A stretch of 64,000 nt of DNA from Cylindrodendrum hubeiense (lineage: Eukaryota; Ascomycota; Sordariomycetes; Hypocreales; Nectriaceae). A program made the translations under genes and the position numbers. Shown piece after piece: positions 31,444-43,467 of this stretch. Position 1 is the stretch's first letter; every line of letters begins with the position of its first letter. The DNA lies in assembly GCA_014621425.1 (NCBI GenBank), contig JAANBB010000176.1, forward strand, positions 1-64,000, given 5' to 3'. Under the pieces are notes generated by a model. It saw nothing but the letters and a program-made list of their open reading frames with translations. It had not been told where the DNA came from and searched no databases.

Positions 31444-33633
31444 TTACTGAGTCCTAACAATCAGCTCTCCAGAGCTGTCTAATGTTACCCCAGGTCGTCG
31501 ATTCCAGAATTCTGTAATTTGCGGCTGTTGTATGCTGTGACAGGATACCGCGAACACTCCTGATATAAGGACTAGGCTTGCGGGCTTTGTCGCATCGGTA
31601 TTTTTATTTGCTGTGGTTTCCGAATTGAGTTCAAACCGATGCTTCATGGATGGGATAAATGTTCTCTGAGAGATCAAGTTGGTGTTGGGGTCTGCCTCAA
31701 TGAGGAAACCTTGACTGTCCACCCTAGGCAGTGTTGCTGCATCGGGATTTGAGTTTGAGCTGGATCCGCGAGGTGTCAAGTCTGCGATGCCGCTTCCGCC
31801 AGCTTGTGAAATCATAAAAGCGGATGACTGTTCTTTCCACAATGCATTGCTGGTATCTTTAGTTGGTGAACGGGGTAGTTGAGAAAGGTGATATCCAGCT
31901 GAAGTGAGTGCAGAGACCGCAAAGGATGCATCGACGAGTTGAAGATTTGTGCACCATAGTACGTCTGCTAACGACTCCAGGCCTCTAATCTCATGTACTC
32001 GGACGTGCCATCCTGGAAAGTATTGCACCAAGGGAATGAGAGTAGTCTCTATCTCCAGATTGAGGTAAGGAAACGGTCTCCACACACTTAAAAGTGATGG
32101 TACCTCATGTTTGATCCCCTGGCCCATATCGACGCATACAGATCCCAGTCGGACATTGAAAGGATCCCATCTCACCCTCCAAGTCTCTCCGTCGTCAAGA
32201 CTCACGCTCAGTGTGCTGTCGGGCGCAATTTGGTGCAAGAGTGGGCCAGTTGGCACACTAAAGGCGAATGCGGATGAGTATGCGAGCTTTCCATACTTTG
32301 CTTCTCTCGCTTTGAAAGATTTGGTAGTCATCTGCCCCGATGACAAGAGGAAATGATGTTCCGGGGAGTTACATAGAACGTGCCTTGGGGGCCAATTGAC
32401 TTGTACCAGATTGAGTGGTTGAGTTTGTAGTTCTCTGTTGAGGCTTTGAGCTGCCAGCGGATGGGGTTGCTCCTCGCAAGTCCAGAAGGGGTGTGAATCA
32501 GACAGCCCAAGAACAACGAAGCTCTTCAGACACCAATAAACAGACTGCGGCGAGTTGTAGTCCTCGCTAAGATACATGTTGGGGTACGTGAACCCAATAT
32601 TGAGTGTACCGTCCGAGTTAAATATGTCAGGATGCTTGGCCCACCATCGCAGGTGTCGCAGAAGCATGCCCTTGACGGACCCTGGTATGTCCATTGGTGC
32701 AGGCAGCTGGATGTCTGCGAGAGAAATAGCCGACCAAAACGCAGCGAAGGCAAATCTGTAAGTCATGCTTCGTCCGTGTGGGATTGCGGCACCTGCGATG
32801 AGTTAGACCATGAACTCTTCGCATCATCTTTCGACAACAGGGTGATCCATACCGTTTATTTCAAAGTACCTCCAAAAAACGGCAGCAAGTTCCCTTGCCT
32901 GTAGGCGATATCGCTCGACCCGCTCCTCATCTCCTTCTGCGAAACACACATAGAGTAGCTGCGCAAATTGGATCGCAAAGCTTCCAGAGTAATAGTCGGC
33001 CTGCTTCCTCTCATCCCCCCATAATCCATCCGAGGACCATCCCTCTCCAAGATAAAACTCGTCGAGAAGAGCAAAGTCCTGGTCGGTCCTTTGCTTGAGT
33101 TCACTATGAGGCACCCCAAGTACTTTGGATAAGGCCAAGTTGACGAGGATTCGGAACCAACGCCAATTGCTCTTTGGCATGGCGTGATCGTTAATTTGCA
33201 GCAGCCATCGCTTGAGGTTCTCCTTCGAGGTGTCGCTAAGCGTTGATGTCACATCGTCTGGTGAAGCCAGGAGCGCGAAGGCGATCGACTCCATCTCCAC
33301 CATGCGCTGGTCAAAAGGCCCAACATCGCCCCAAAAATCGAGGTTCTCGGGGTCGACACCAGCCTGAAGCCCGTGTAGCCAACATTTGAGCCCTGGGTTG
33401 ATCGAGGTTGAAGTGTCATCAACAATGGCAGCAATGGCCCAGAGAGGTCGTGCAAACCCTTCAAGTTGGGCGGCTACATCGTCAAAAGCCGCATAGGTCG
33501 AGGGCCGAAGCTTGACTCGAGCGCCATTGGATGACTTGTACGGAATGAGTGGTCCTATCAGTGCCGTAGCTGCACGCACAAGATCAGAACGAGATTTAAA
33601 GGGATTATCCGTGAAGCCAGTAAGTCCAGTCAT
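31444..33633 (-). CDS. DUF2264 protein (GH154-type, probable beta-glucuronidase)
   Basis: Two exons (33633-32853 and 32792-31444) encode 709 residues; the 60-nt intron joins [20 protein letters not shown]. The start [18 protein letters not shown] is typical of DUF2264 proteins; the frame runs 33 codons further upstream to an unlikely start. Other family blocks are [30 protein letters not shown] and [19 protein letters not shown], in an (alpha/alpha) toroid N-terminal region plus a beta-rich C-terminal half. DUF2264 is the domain now classed as GH154, with bacterial members acting on glucuronides. No signal peptide, so it should act inside the cell. It lies 394 bases downstream of an MFS permease on the same strand, with a GH88 enzyme just beyond. 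Confidence 0.82.
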
Positions 33634-34027
33634 GGTGAAATAAATAGTAAATGTAACAGTAGAATTAAGTACGTGCAGGTTCAAGACAGTGGAAGCGGAG
33701 GTAAATATGGATGAAATCACGTCCAAAAACAAGGCTATGTACTAAAAAGAAGTTGGTTCCTAGTAACGAGATAAATAACGCTGACGGACCTGGTTTAATG
33801 CGCTCTCGGGTGACGGGGAAGCTCACCCGGAGCTCGGGGTAACTTCGTAATATAATCAAACTGCCACTCAGGCGACGAATAGAATCAATTACTCGACAAT
33901 TTATCTCCATGAATCTGTCCTCCAATCCTCCAAAGCTCTCTCAGCCAACAACTTCCACACCTTCCAACTGGCCATATTACTCTCGGCAATATCAATGGCC
34001 GTAATTTGACTCAGTATTCGGCGCAGC
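33634..34027. other. intergenic region between DUF2264 and MFS genes
   Basis: A tandem 394-base spacer acting as promoter of the DUF2264 gene. Nothing else was recognised. Confidence 0.4.
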
Positions 34028-35912
34028 CTAAGATGCCGCCTCCTTCTCCTTCGCCATCTCAAGGTGCATTGCGTCGTCGATCTTGAGCTCTTCTTCGTTG
34101 ACTCGGTTGATATTATACTTGTCCTTCTTGAGGTCGCGCCTCCAAAGGAACTGACCAATCATGAATAAAGTGAACCAGATTATAACAAAGATCGTGTTGA
34201 CGATGTAACCCTTGCGCCACTTCGGGGCTATTCGGATGGTTAGCCAATTTATTCCTACATAGAAAGAGGCCTCTCAACCTACCTTCGATAACAGGAAACA
34301 CTGTGATAGGGTAGAAACTAAAAAAGATCCAACCGAATGTCATCTACAATATGTTAGCGATCAACGAGCATGTGAATACAGGGTCGACGTACCATTGAGC
34401 CAGTTGTAAATGCTCTCGCCTCTGCGTCATCCTTCAAGATCATGTTGACCCATGGGAATAGAATAGGTGTGACGCAAGATGTCAGCCCAAGCATGTAGTA
34501 GGCAGTGACTACGGGGACTATTAGAAGCTGAATTGCATTGAGGGCTATCACACTTACAGTGTAAGCCAACGGGGATATCCCAGACCAGGAGGCAAACATT
34601 AGCGAATAGAAGAATCGAGGCGACGAATGAAACAACCACCCAAATCGGGTAGACCATAACGAGAGACGTGGCCAAGACACCGGAAACGATGGCAATAGCT
34701 TGAACACCAGTCGGGATAACATTGATCTGAGCAACGGTCCAGGTTCCATTTAAATCAGCCTCGTGCTTGAGCCAGAGTATCATCTGTCCAGCGATGTACG
34801 AGGTGCACTGAAAGCTACATCCAGTTAGCTAGCGCCAGGGGATGCTATCCATGTCATGGGATCTTACAAGATGTATGTGAACACCGCAATGTAGAAGTGC
34901 CAATGAGTAAAGACACGCTTCAGCATCCTTTTACCGATCTTCTTGCTCTCTTGGACACCGTCGTCGCGCATCCTGCGTTGAGCAAGCTTCTGCTCCCTAT
35001 TGGTGAGCCACCAGATTTTGGGGCTAGTTGGCAAGCCGGGAAAGAGCATAAATCCAGCAAAGGCAAGCGGCAGGCTGATACAACCGTCGATAATGAAGAG
35101 CCATCTCCACCCAGACATACCATGGACGCCGTTGAGGTTGTTGTATGCGGCAGCTTGCAAATATCCGCCGAACATAGCGCCAACATTGCTGGATACATAC
35201 CAGACGCCGCAGCGTTTGAAGAGCTCGTCACCTCGATACCACGACGACATGAGGTACATGGATCCCGAGGCAACAGGCGTTTCCAGTAATCCAAGAAGGA
35301 AGCGAACACCGTAAATATCGCGCTCATTTCGAAGACGGCATTGAGTGAAGGTGAGAATGGACCAGAGGACCTCCATGGTCGGAATATAATATCTCGAAAG
35401 TTTGGGCCGGGAGATGATCAACATTGAGGGGATCTCAAAGATGAGGTAGCCAATGTTGTAGAAGGTTCCGAAAAGCGAATATCTATGGCCGAGTATTAGT
35501 ATATCAGACTTTTCTCTTTCAGTGATGCTTACTGGTTGCCATTGAGATTCAGCTCCTCCTTCATTCCAGAAGCATATGCGTTGTTGATGTTGGATGAATC
35601 AAGCCATTTCAGGAAGACTATTGACAAGTCAGACATCCGCGACATTAACCACTTCTCCAGCTCTAACTCACAAGCGACGCAGCAAAGAGGTAGAAGAATG
35701 CAATCTTGCTTGCGAAGCAATCTCTTTTCCTCGGCGGAGTAGTGGCTAGGGTACCAATCGAATAGATAGAGCCACGCAACCCAGACCGATCGGGTTTTTG
35801 GCTTGTTAGTAGTCGAACTTGGCTCCGGAATGTCGTCATCAAGAGGCTTCGTGGTAGTCTCCGCGCTGGGGACGACCTCGATTGGTCTCTCGGATGAGAT
35901 CCTGTCTCCCAT
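34028..35912 (-). CDS. MFS permease of the anion:cation symporter (Dal5/TNA1-like) family
   Basis: A 12-TM carrier in about six exons. The ATG at 35912 begins [14 protein letters not shown]; the frame's earlier start adds eight residues. Family motifs include [62 protein letters not shown] blocks, [24 protein letters not shown], and a cytosolic tail ending [16 protein letters not shown] at 34028. This family carries organic anions (allantoate, nicotinate, pantothenate, and for some members sugar acids). Placed between a DUF2264 and a GH88 gene, it is a good candidate importer of unsaturated or saturated uronides; this is inferred from context. A TATAAA (36026-36021) lies about 110 bases upstream. 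Confidence 0.87.
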
Positions 35913-36482
35913 GTTGAACCGATGTAGTGCTGTCACGAATTGGTTGTGTCTTTCACTGGTTGGAGTCAGATGGCTGGTGTCTGTCCTTCCTGATAATCAC
36001 AAGTCAAGTCTCTGGACATCTTTATAGCTTCCTGGTGATAGAGATTTGGGTGGTGATGTGGAGATGGGTCTTCACTTTACCCCAGTACTTTTCCCCGCAT
36101 CCCCCCGCAATCCTAGCTTGTGGTGCGAGAATGGATAGCGTCTGGGGTGACTCCGAGTCTGGATCCTTCGGGCGTCGGGTTAAGGACAACGGGGTCGCGG
36201 AATTTCTGCACCGACCACTTTAATTCGTGGGAAAGGCCAATCGTACCCATGGAATTTTGTCGGATGATATTCAGCGGGCAGCGGCCTAGTCTTGGCCCGA
36301 GACAAGCTTGCTCATAGCCCCTGGGCGAAATCAAGCCAGGCGATCCGAAGCAATGGGGCCATGCGAAGAAGTTGGATAAAACGCAAATCGGCCGCTCGTC
36401 CGATTTAGCCAATTTTCTCCAAATCAATCCATTGGCAAATATCCTGCGAGTCAACTTTGCAAATACAAGCCCCCGATTCAAT
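35913..36482. promoter_or_regulatory. bidirectional promoter between uronide permease and GH88 genes
   Basis: A 570-base divergent region. TATAAA on the minus strand at 36026-36021 serves the permease. Two CCCCGC boxes near 36092-36108 (GCGGGG on the other strand) match CreA sites, which would fit carbon catabolite repression. The in-frame codon 36372 is TTG and is not a start. Confidence 0.5.
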
Positions 36483-38096
36483 ATGGATTCAACCACTATC
36501 TCAAACCCCACTTCGCCCAATCCAAGCGTAACATCCGAATCCGTGGAGCCAAATCCAAGTCCAAACCGGAGTCGAACCGATACTGCTACGTCATGGTCCG
36601 ACAGTGCAAGCCAAGATGAGAAACCACATCCAAACCTTTCAACAGAGGTGCTCCCGAACACACTCTTGGAGTTGTTCAGCGAAAACATAACAGCCAAAGT
36701 CTGCAGAACAGCCACCAAATATTTGCATTTTAGCAGCGGCTCAGCTGGATTCCTAGACACACCTCAATCGTTCCCGGAAATAGTGCCACAAACAGGGCCT
36801 TCGGCTGGTCAATGGGAGTTACGCGACGCGGATTTCTGGACTTGCGGCTTCTTCCCCGGGACCTTATACGCTCTCCTAGAAAGAAGTATCAAGTATCCAC
36901 ATATGATAGGACTCGACGATTCTCAACGAAACCCGGGTCTCTTACAGCTCCGCACGGAGCTTGCAACGCTAAGCAAAGCGTGGTCATGGCCGTTACACGG
37001 TATGGCGAAACGGACCGACACTCATGATATTGGCTTCATTGTGATGCCTGCACTCAAAAGACAATGGGAATTAACAGGCGATGAACGCAGCCTCTGGTCC
37101 ATTATCCAGGCAGCCAGAAGCTTGGCTACGAGATACATCCCATTGGCTGGCGCTATACGTAGTTGGGATTGCATCATAAAGAAGGACATAATGGTCACAG
37201 ACATGGATGAGAATATCTTGGTCATAATCGACAGCCTTTGCAACTTGGATTTGTTGTTCTACGCCTCGGCACACAGTGGAGATAAGGATCTCGCATTGGT
37301 AGCGACTTGCCACGCCCGAACCTTGCTCAAGACTCACCTGCGACCAGAGGCTACTGTCAACCCTGCCGAAGATGGATACCGAGGTCAACTTTACTCCACC
37401 TGCCACGTCGCAAATCTAGATCCAGCTTCCGGTGAGCTCAAGTGGCAACGCACCGCTCAGGGATACTCTGACGATTCTACTTGGGCCCGAGGTCAAGCCT
37501 GGGCGATTTTAGGCTATGCGCAGACGTATATGTGGACGAAGGACAGAGACTTCTTAGAGGCGTCCTGCGGTGCAGCTGAGTATTTCCTTCAACGTCTCGC
37601 ATCGTCGCCAGAAAGTGTCGAGTTTACCCCACCACCCCAGATTCCTAGCGGCGAGAAAGAGTCCAACAGATCTTTCCATAGAGGAAGATTCACTCCTCTT
37701 TGGGACTTTGATGCACCAGTGGATGATGGAAATCCGCTTCGTGACTCTTCAGCCGGTGCAATTGCCGCCAATGGAATGCTGGTCCTCTCTCAAGCATTGG
37801 ATGGGATACAGGATATCAAGCTGGCGAAGCGATTCCGACAAGCCGCTCTGAATATTGTGTCCGATGTGCTGGATGTCAGCCTCGCTGAGGAGAAGGCACA
37901 ATTTCGCAAAGATGCAAAGGATGGCCTCACTATTGAAGATGTCAACCCTGGGCATACCTTTGAGGGTGTACTCAAGAATGGGACAGCAAACAACAACGAA
38001 AATGCGCGGAGGAGGTACTTTGATCATAGCTTGGTGTACGGTGACTATTACATCGTGGAGTTTGGTAATCGCCTGTTGAACATGGGATTGATATAG
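36483..38096 (+). CDS. GH88 unsaturated glucuronyl hydrolase
   Basis: A single exon of 537 residues from the ATG at 36483 (MDSTTISNPTSPNPSV). After a Ser/Pro-rich N-terminal stretch of about 60 residues comes an (alpha/alpha)6 barrel with GH88 blocks: WELRDADFWTCGFFPGTLY, HDIGFIVMPALKRQW, VTDMDENI (catalytic Asp region), DSTWARGQAWAILGYAQTY, WDFDAPVD and RDSSAGAIAANGML, ending FDHSLVYGDYYIVEFGNRLL. The family removes delta-4,5-unsaturated glucuronic acid from oligosaccharides left by polysaccharide lyases, by hydrating the double bond. No signal peptide. Together with the neighbouring permease and DUF2264 protein it forms a uronide-use locus. It is convergent with its probable regulator, 211 bases apart. 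Confidence 0.9.
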   Translation: MDSTTISNPTSPNPSVTSESVEPNPSPNRSRTDTATSWSDSASQDEKPHPNLSTEVLPNTLLELFSENITAKVCRTATKYLHFSSGSAGFLDTPQSFPEIVPQTGPSAGQWELRDADFWTCGFFPGTLYALLERSIKYPHMIGLDDSQRNPGLLQLRTELATLSKAWSWPLHGMAKRTDTHDIGFIVMPALKRQWELTGDERSLWSIIQAARSLATRYIPLAGAIRSWDCIIKKDIMVTDMDENILVIIDSLCNLDLLFYASAHSGDKDLALVATCHARTLLKTHLRPEATVNPAEDGYRGQLYSTCHVANLDPASGELKWQRTAQGYSDDSTWARGQAWAILGYAQTYMWTKDRDFLEASCGAAEYFLQRLASSPESVEFTPPPQIPSGEKESNRSFHRGRFTPLWDFDAPVDDGNPLRDSSAGAIAANGMLVLSQALDGIQDIKLAKRFRQAALNIVSDVLDVSLAEEKAQFRKDAKDGLTIEDVNPGHTFEGVLKNGTANNNENARRRYFDHSLVYGDYYIVEFGNRLLNMGLI

Positions 38097-38307
38097 ATAT
38101 AGGTAGTTCACAAGTTACCTACAATTCATCAGAAACAGAATAGATTCAAACTTATTCAGCTAAAAGTTATTAATTCGTAGTGTATTAAAAGTATCAGTGC
38201 GTTTCAGCATTCAGTGACTTGGCGTTGCAATTCATGCGTGCTATAAATGTACATGTGTTCAATTTGACTGATGAGTTCGGACCCACGCTATCGGATATGA
38301 AGAGAGC

Positions 38308-40839
38308 TCACCAACCCCCTCCTTCATATCCTGACCCAAAGATGCCATCATCATAACTAATGATTCGATCCATATCTGAAAATTGTTGATCCAATAACAT
38401 TTGGGATATTGCCGTCAAGTCCCCTGTGCCGACGCTGCCTCCATTGTATTCTTCAGGTTGGATTATACTGCCCGCGTTGTTCGATGGCACCGAAGGTGTG
38501 ATCTGGAGGGAAAACGTGCTGGGTACGCTTTGGGACATAAAATTATGTTGTGAGTCTTGAAGGGCAACTGGCTGGCTGCTCTCTTGCGCATGGTTGGGAT
38601 TTGTCAGGCCTCCATCCGAGAGTTGCATAGCTCCATCCGGGTTGATTGTATCCTCTTTTGGCATCCCATTTGACCCGTCGCATTGGGTATTGCTCTCATC
38701 TGCTGTTGTAGTGCCGATTGGCGACAGTGAGTCTGTGTTTGAATGCTTGACCTCAGTCGTGTATCCAGGGACACTAATGCAAAAGGACTCGTCTTGGGCA
38801 CATCGGGCGTGTAGTTCCACTAGGATCGAAGAGTATTTCGCAGCTAAGTTGTTTTGAATGAAGCGAGCTTCTTCATTTCCTGTCCAACGTTTCGACATGG
38901 CCTTCAAACTCTCGACTAAGATCCAAAACTCGGCGGTGAGGCCCATCGACGAGTCGTTTCGCCAATGTAAAAGAAGAACCCTTGCAGCAATGTAGACGCA
39001 GAACGCGAATTGGCTGCTTAGTAGAGATTTTGAAGGGGCGAACGTTAGGTACCGGTCCGTAATGGTGGCAATCTCAATTGCGGCTGCCTGGCAAGTGTCG
39101 ATGCTACAAAAGCTTGGAAGCCGAGTCTTGAATGGCCAGTCTGGTGGAGGGAACGCTATCGGTTGGTGAAGAAGGATCATGGATGTGTTATGTGTAACAT
39201 GCGCAAGTGTCAGATTAGGATCCATTCTTGACGGTGAGTCTTGGACGACGTTGACCTTCCATTTTTGCGGGAGAAGCATTTTCCAGTGAACAAGGCGGAG
39301 ATCTAGCTCTTTGAATCGAGTGAGCCAGTCGCTAAGGTCTCTCTGGTCCCTGATGTTAACTCTTTGTTGTAGAAAATAGCTCGTAACGCGACTCAGAGAC
39401 TCTGTTGCCTCTATACAATAGGCGAATGCTCCGACGGTGGACATGTCGACATTTGAGGCCGCCGCGTCTGGTGAGGTTCCCACTTCAGAAGGAGTCTGGC
39501 CTTCTTCATCGGCACTTGTCTGCAGTGGGACGGTATGCGTTGGAAAAAATGCAATAGGATTTCCGATGCGAGCGGCCGACTTATCCCAGATGCCGAAGTA
39601 TGGCGTGGCTACGGGGATTTCCTTGCGCCAAGTGATGCCGTCGCATGGCAAGCGACGATTGACATCGTCCGAGGTCAGGCTTGTATTCCATCCCATGCAT
39701 ACGGAGCAGAAACGGTCTAGAGAAAAGACGTTCCAGAAAACCCTCCTCCGTTCTTCGGCCTCGGTCCAATCCTTCGGGGTGGATAACGATTTGTAGGGTT
39801 GTGAGAAGGACGGCCGCTCAGCTTCGTCGTGCTCTACGGTGAGCTGAAGATACTCGACCATCCGGGTGAGCGATCCGACGAGTGGCCAGGCTTGAGACGC
39901 TTGGCCATTTCCGATCTGGGAGATTCCTTAGCGTTCTATTCCTGGGAGATCCTATCGCAGAGGTCATACGTCATTGAAGGCAATAATTAGAAGCGCCTGT
40001 AGATTTTCCACTGACAGATGCTTCATGGCCTTGGATACCACCCAGTCTCTATAGCTCTCCGAATCTTCAATTGACCTTGGAATGGAGTTTGAAGTGTCTT
40101 CATCAACAAGGTACCTTGACGCGACAAGCATCATGGATTGAAGAACGAGATGCAACTTATCCCGTTCCACTTCATCCCCTAGCCGTTTGCGGAATCGGCC
40201 TTCGTGAATTATTGGGATCCAGGGGTGCACATGGTTGAAGTACGACTGAAGTACGCCTTCCAGCGCTTTTTCATCTGCTAAATCGGTGATGGTATTGTCA
40301 AGTACATGTTTCTCAAAGGTGTGGTCGTTGATTCTACGCCTCTTGGCTGGGCCTCCATTCTCTCCGCGCCTGGGGCTTGATTTTGAATGAGTGGAAGACG
40401 TGCCATTGAATTTTCGAAGCTCCGTTGCAAGAAATGATAAAATATTATGAGCGCCTGAATCGTGGGTTTGTTGGCTGGGCGCTTCTGATTCGGCTTGGAG
40501 AGAATCTAGCGATGTCTGCTGTCTCGCAACCGATCGTTCCAGTGTATCTCCATGTCGCTGTTGATTAGCGGGGAGCTCAGTAGGGAAGAACAAGGGGTTG
40601 AAACTCTTACCGAGTCTCCTGTGCAGGTTCTCTATCGCCCCTGCCTTCATCCCCGGCTTGGCCTTCTTCGCTTCATAGATGCATTCACATCCTGTTTTGC
40701 GACAGTGCTGACAGGCGGGAGCCTCTCTCGAGCAACGAAGCTTTCGCCTGCGACAGGCGTTGCAAGCGAGGCCCGCATCCGGGGCTCGGGAGATGTCATC
40801 GGCGTACGCGGATTGGTCTGGCCCGCCGTCATCCTCCAT
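38308..40839 (-). CDS. Zn(II)2Cys6 transcription factor, probable regulator of the uronide cluster
   Basis: A regulator of 825 residues in two exons (40839-39970 and 39915-38308). The 54-nt intron joins IIAFND|IGNGQASQAWPLVG, typical of the fungal_trans domain. The zinc cluster is CNACRRRKLRCSREAPACQH followed by CRKTGCECIYE (about residues 26-55), and a basic KRRR stretch lies near residue 165. The middle domain includes YFNHVHPWIPIIHEGRF. The C-terminus is low in complexity and acidic, a likely activation domain. The ATG at 40839 (MEDDGGPDQS) is preferred over 68 upstream codons of poor quality. A GTAAGA..CAACAG pair near 40600-40550 looks intron-like but would shift the frame, so it was not used. 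Confidence 0.87.
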
Positions 40840-42706
40840 GATGTGATTACTGTGCAAACAAGTGTCGAATAGCAATCGTAATGGCAATCGAAATACGAGC
40901 GGAGTGTGTTGAAATATGGGTCCGTGTCTCCTCATCCGCTGCCCACTTGCATTAGCCCGAAAGACCGAGCACCCCGCAAACCATCCCCCATTACCGCGGG
41001 TAAGACGAGTGGCGTTACACCGTGCCTCAGCCCTAGCAGACAATGTCAGGTTATTATTTAGGCTCGGTAAGGAAAATGCGTGACGTATGTCAATTAACTT
41101 ACAGAATACAGATTTCCTCCGTAATTAGACATCTCCTCCGTTGTTTATGGATCACAATAGTGGATAGGCATCTGTGAAATGGTCTTACTCATGAGTAATT
41201 AACTAATGAGATGATGATCATACCATCTAACGACACCTCCAGGATCCTATTTAATTGCTGATTTATATCTGACCCTTTTCCTTCTTCTTTTCGGTGCTTG
41301 AAGGGGTGAATCGGTGTAAGGGAAGTTTACCTACCCTAGAGCCAGACTTTGGTCACTACATTTAACGAACCACAATTTGGGAACACCTCCAATCTATGCC
41401 GAAATTAGAAGCGAGTGACAGCAACATAGCCGGGGTTAAAATTTAATAGGCTGTCATCTCCTGCATCCTGCAACCCGGCCCAAGACAGAGGGGTAAAATA
41501 GCCGCAGAGCCTAACCGCAGGCCCTTCCCATATTAAACTTTCCAATGGCAGCCCTGCGCTCTCCAGCCTGCCAGATGTCGAGAACTGAGACTGCAGACTG
41601 CACAAGGCTGGTGCATTGCACATATGCCAGCGTAGAAGAGCCGAATTGTGGTCGAACGGCTGTCAGGGCGATATCGCGGACACTTAACACCTGACAAATT
41701 AAAACGGTTTCCTACCCTGTGTTGATATTCAGAGGTTCCATGGGCCTTTAAAATGTGACAAAAAATGTATGCATGCTACTCATAATAGTGCTATTTGATG
41801 TACTCTGTTCCTAGAGCCTTGTGTATGCCCGCTACGGCAGAGTGTAAGGGAGTCTGTGTCTCAAATCGGTCGGGTCGTCGCCAACCCGTCGACTTGGGAG
41901 GTTGACGCTGAAACTTGAGCTGTAATTATTTGCTCAAATCGGGCCGGTTGTCAATCCCAATGAGGTGCTAGAACCTTGACTTACTGAATGACAAGTCACA
42001 AGTGTATACAGTGGCCACTGGCCTATTCACTAACCAACCTACCTCTTAAACATGCAGTCGGCACCAGGTGGTCAAGCTCCTGCGATCTTCATCTGGAACT
42101 ACCAATCGTCAACTGCCACTTATTGTGTCTCAATTAGTCTGCTCAAGCAAACATGTCATCTCTTGTCTCTTGCGCCGCCGAGGAGCGACCGGACATGTTA
42201 TCGAACTCCCCTCTCTGTTATTCTTCCTATTACACTTATAAAATCAGTCCAGCCCAACTGATGTGCAGTCTCTTAAACGACTAAAAGGTGACTAGAAGTA
42301 CTACCACGTGCATCCTGAATAATCATCCCTTATACTTCAACCTCCGCTTTGCACCATACAGGCACCTGGTGTATTACTGTGCAGAACCCGAGACACCTTA
42401 AACTGTGCTACATGGTAAAGTCTAAGACACTGCTTGTCGTGCGAGATCGTGTTTGTAACGCCGCAAAGGGCCCGGAGTGCGGTACGCGGTGACGTGTTGC
42501 AAATTCCAAGACCTTTCTTCCTATATAGGATGTAGATGATTTACTAGGACCTCTACTTGTGTTTTAATGTGAATATTGTTTTTACATTCCATGCCTACAT
42601 AAGCCAAGGGGATTCATTTGCATACTTTGGTAACCTTTAATCGATCTTATTTGACAAATCCTATCGCATCTCATCGGACAACCTTTCTCTCTTCCACTTT
42701 AAAAGT
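40840..42706. other. 1.9 kb intergenic region
   Basis: Promoters for the flanking divergent genes. Short open frames (for example 41405-41623 and 42052-42261) show no family resemblance or signal peptide. No repeat was recognised. Confidence 0.4.
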
Positions 42707-43055
42707 ATGCTTAAATTCAACATTTTTCATCTCGTCGCTTTGGGTGCTGCTATATCCTTTGCTGCGGCGGACAGGTGTAGTATTGATTACAACTACTGTG
42801 GAAAGAGTCTCTTACAAAAGGGTACAAAAGCGAAAGCCAATGATATTAATTTGTTCTAATATGATCATAGGAGATTATGAGAGAAAGATCATAGACCAAC
42901 TCAAGCGAAATGGTCTGCCAGTGGAAGCTCGGGTTATTCGTGACAGTTTGCTCGCATGTCAGGGAGGCTTTTCCGATCACATTAAGCTCAGGATATTTTG
43001 CGAGAATGGTTGTGTAAATGCCGGTGCTGATCGACATGACTACTGTGTAGAATGA
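42707..43055 (+). CDS. small secreted cysteine-rich protein with one intron, effector-like
   Basis: Two exons (42707-42821 and 42871-43055) encode 99 residues; the 49-nt intron has GTACAA and CATAG and keeps the frame (LLQKG|DYERKIID). The signal peptide MLKFNIFHLVALGAAISFAA is followed by DRCSIDYNYCGKSLL, then VIRDSLLACQGG, RIFCENGCVNAGADRHDYCVE. The six to seven cysteines and the pattern YCG-L..G-Y..I...L..G....V..SL..C....C..GC...G..DYC match a widespread family of small secreted fungal proteins of unknown function. The single-exon frames around it are wrong. A small hairpin (GGGCAT-CTGG-ATGCCC, 43095-43110) lies just past the stop. Confidence 0.8.
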
Positions 43056-43467
43056 TAGAAATATGTTACTGCTATTGTGTAATTACCGTTGTGAGGGCAT
43101 CTGGATGCCCATAAAACCCCCTATGGGGCAAGATGACGTGCTAGGCTGCTGCCTATAGATACATGAATCCAGCTACATGATGGTGTGACGGTTGGAGCCG
43201 TGAACAAATCACTACTAGCCTAGAGACCTAAGCCCGTAGCTCAGACACCTGCAGTCTGATGTCAGATGCAAGACCAGTATCCCTCCCCAAGATTGCGATT
43301 TTCCTCCTTTCCATCCAGCAACTTAGCAGCCCTATTTGACCCATTATTTCGTGCCCGGCATCCGTCACCGGATATCCAGGACTCAGCCATTTCTCGAGGG
43401 AACCAGGGTGAGTCCGCATTCGACTGTCGTGCAGCAAAAAAAAACATGTATGGTAGGGATACAAGCC
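43056..43467. other. intergenic region before the tRNA
   Basis: The 3' flank of the secreted-protein gene, with a run of nine A at 43436-43444. Read on the minus strand this is a T run just after the tRNA, the expected RNA polymerase III terminator. Confidence 0.5.
43436..43444 (-). terminator. RNA polymerase III terminator of the tRNA
   Basis: Nine T on the minus strand, about 23 bases past the tRNA 3' end. Confidence 0.7.

Noticed and set aside
36372..36482. N-terminal extension of the GH88 protein
   Set aside because: The frame opens with TTG; the first ATG is at 36483.
40550..40605. Intron-like GTAAGA...CAACAG inside the uronide-cluster regulator
   Set aside because: Removing it (53 nt) shifts the frame into a stop; the unspliced frame continues correctly.
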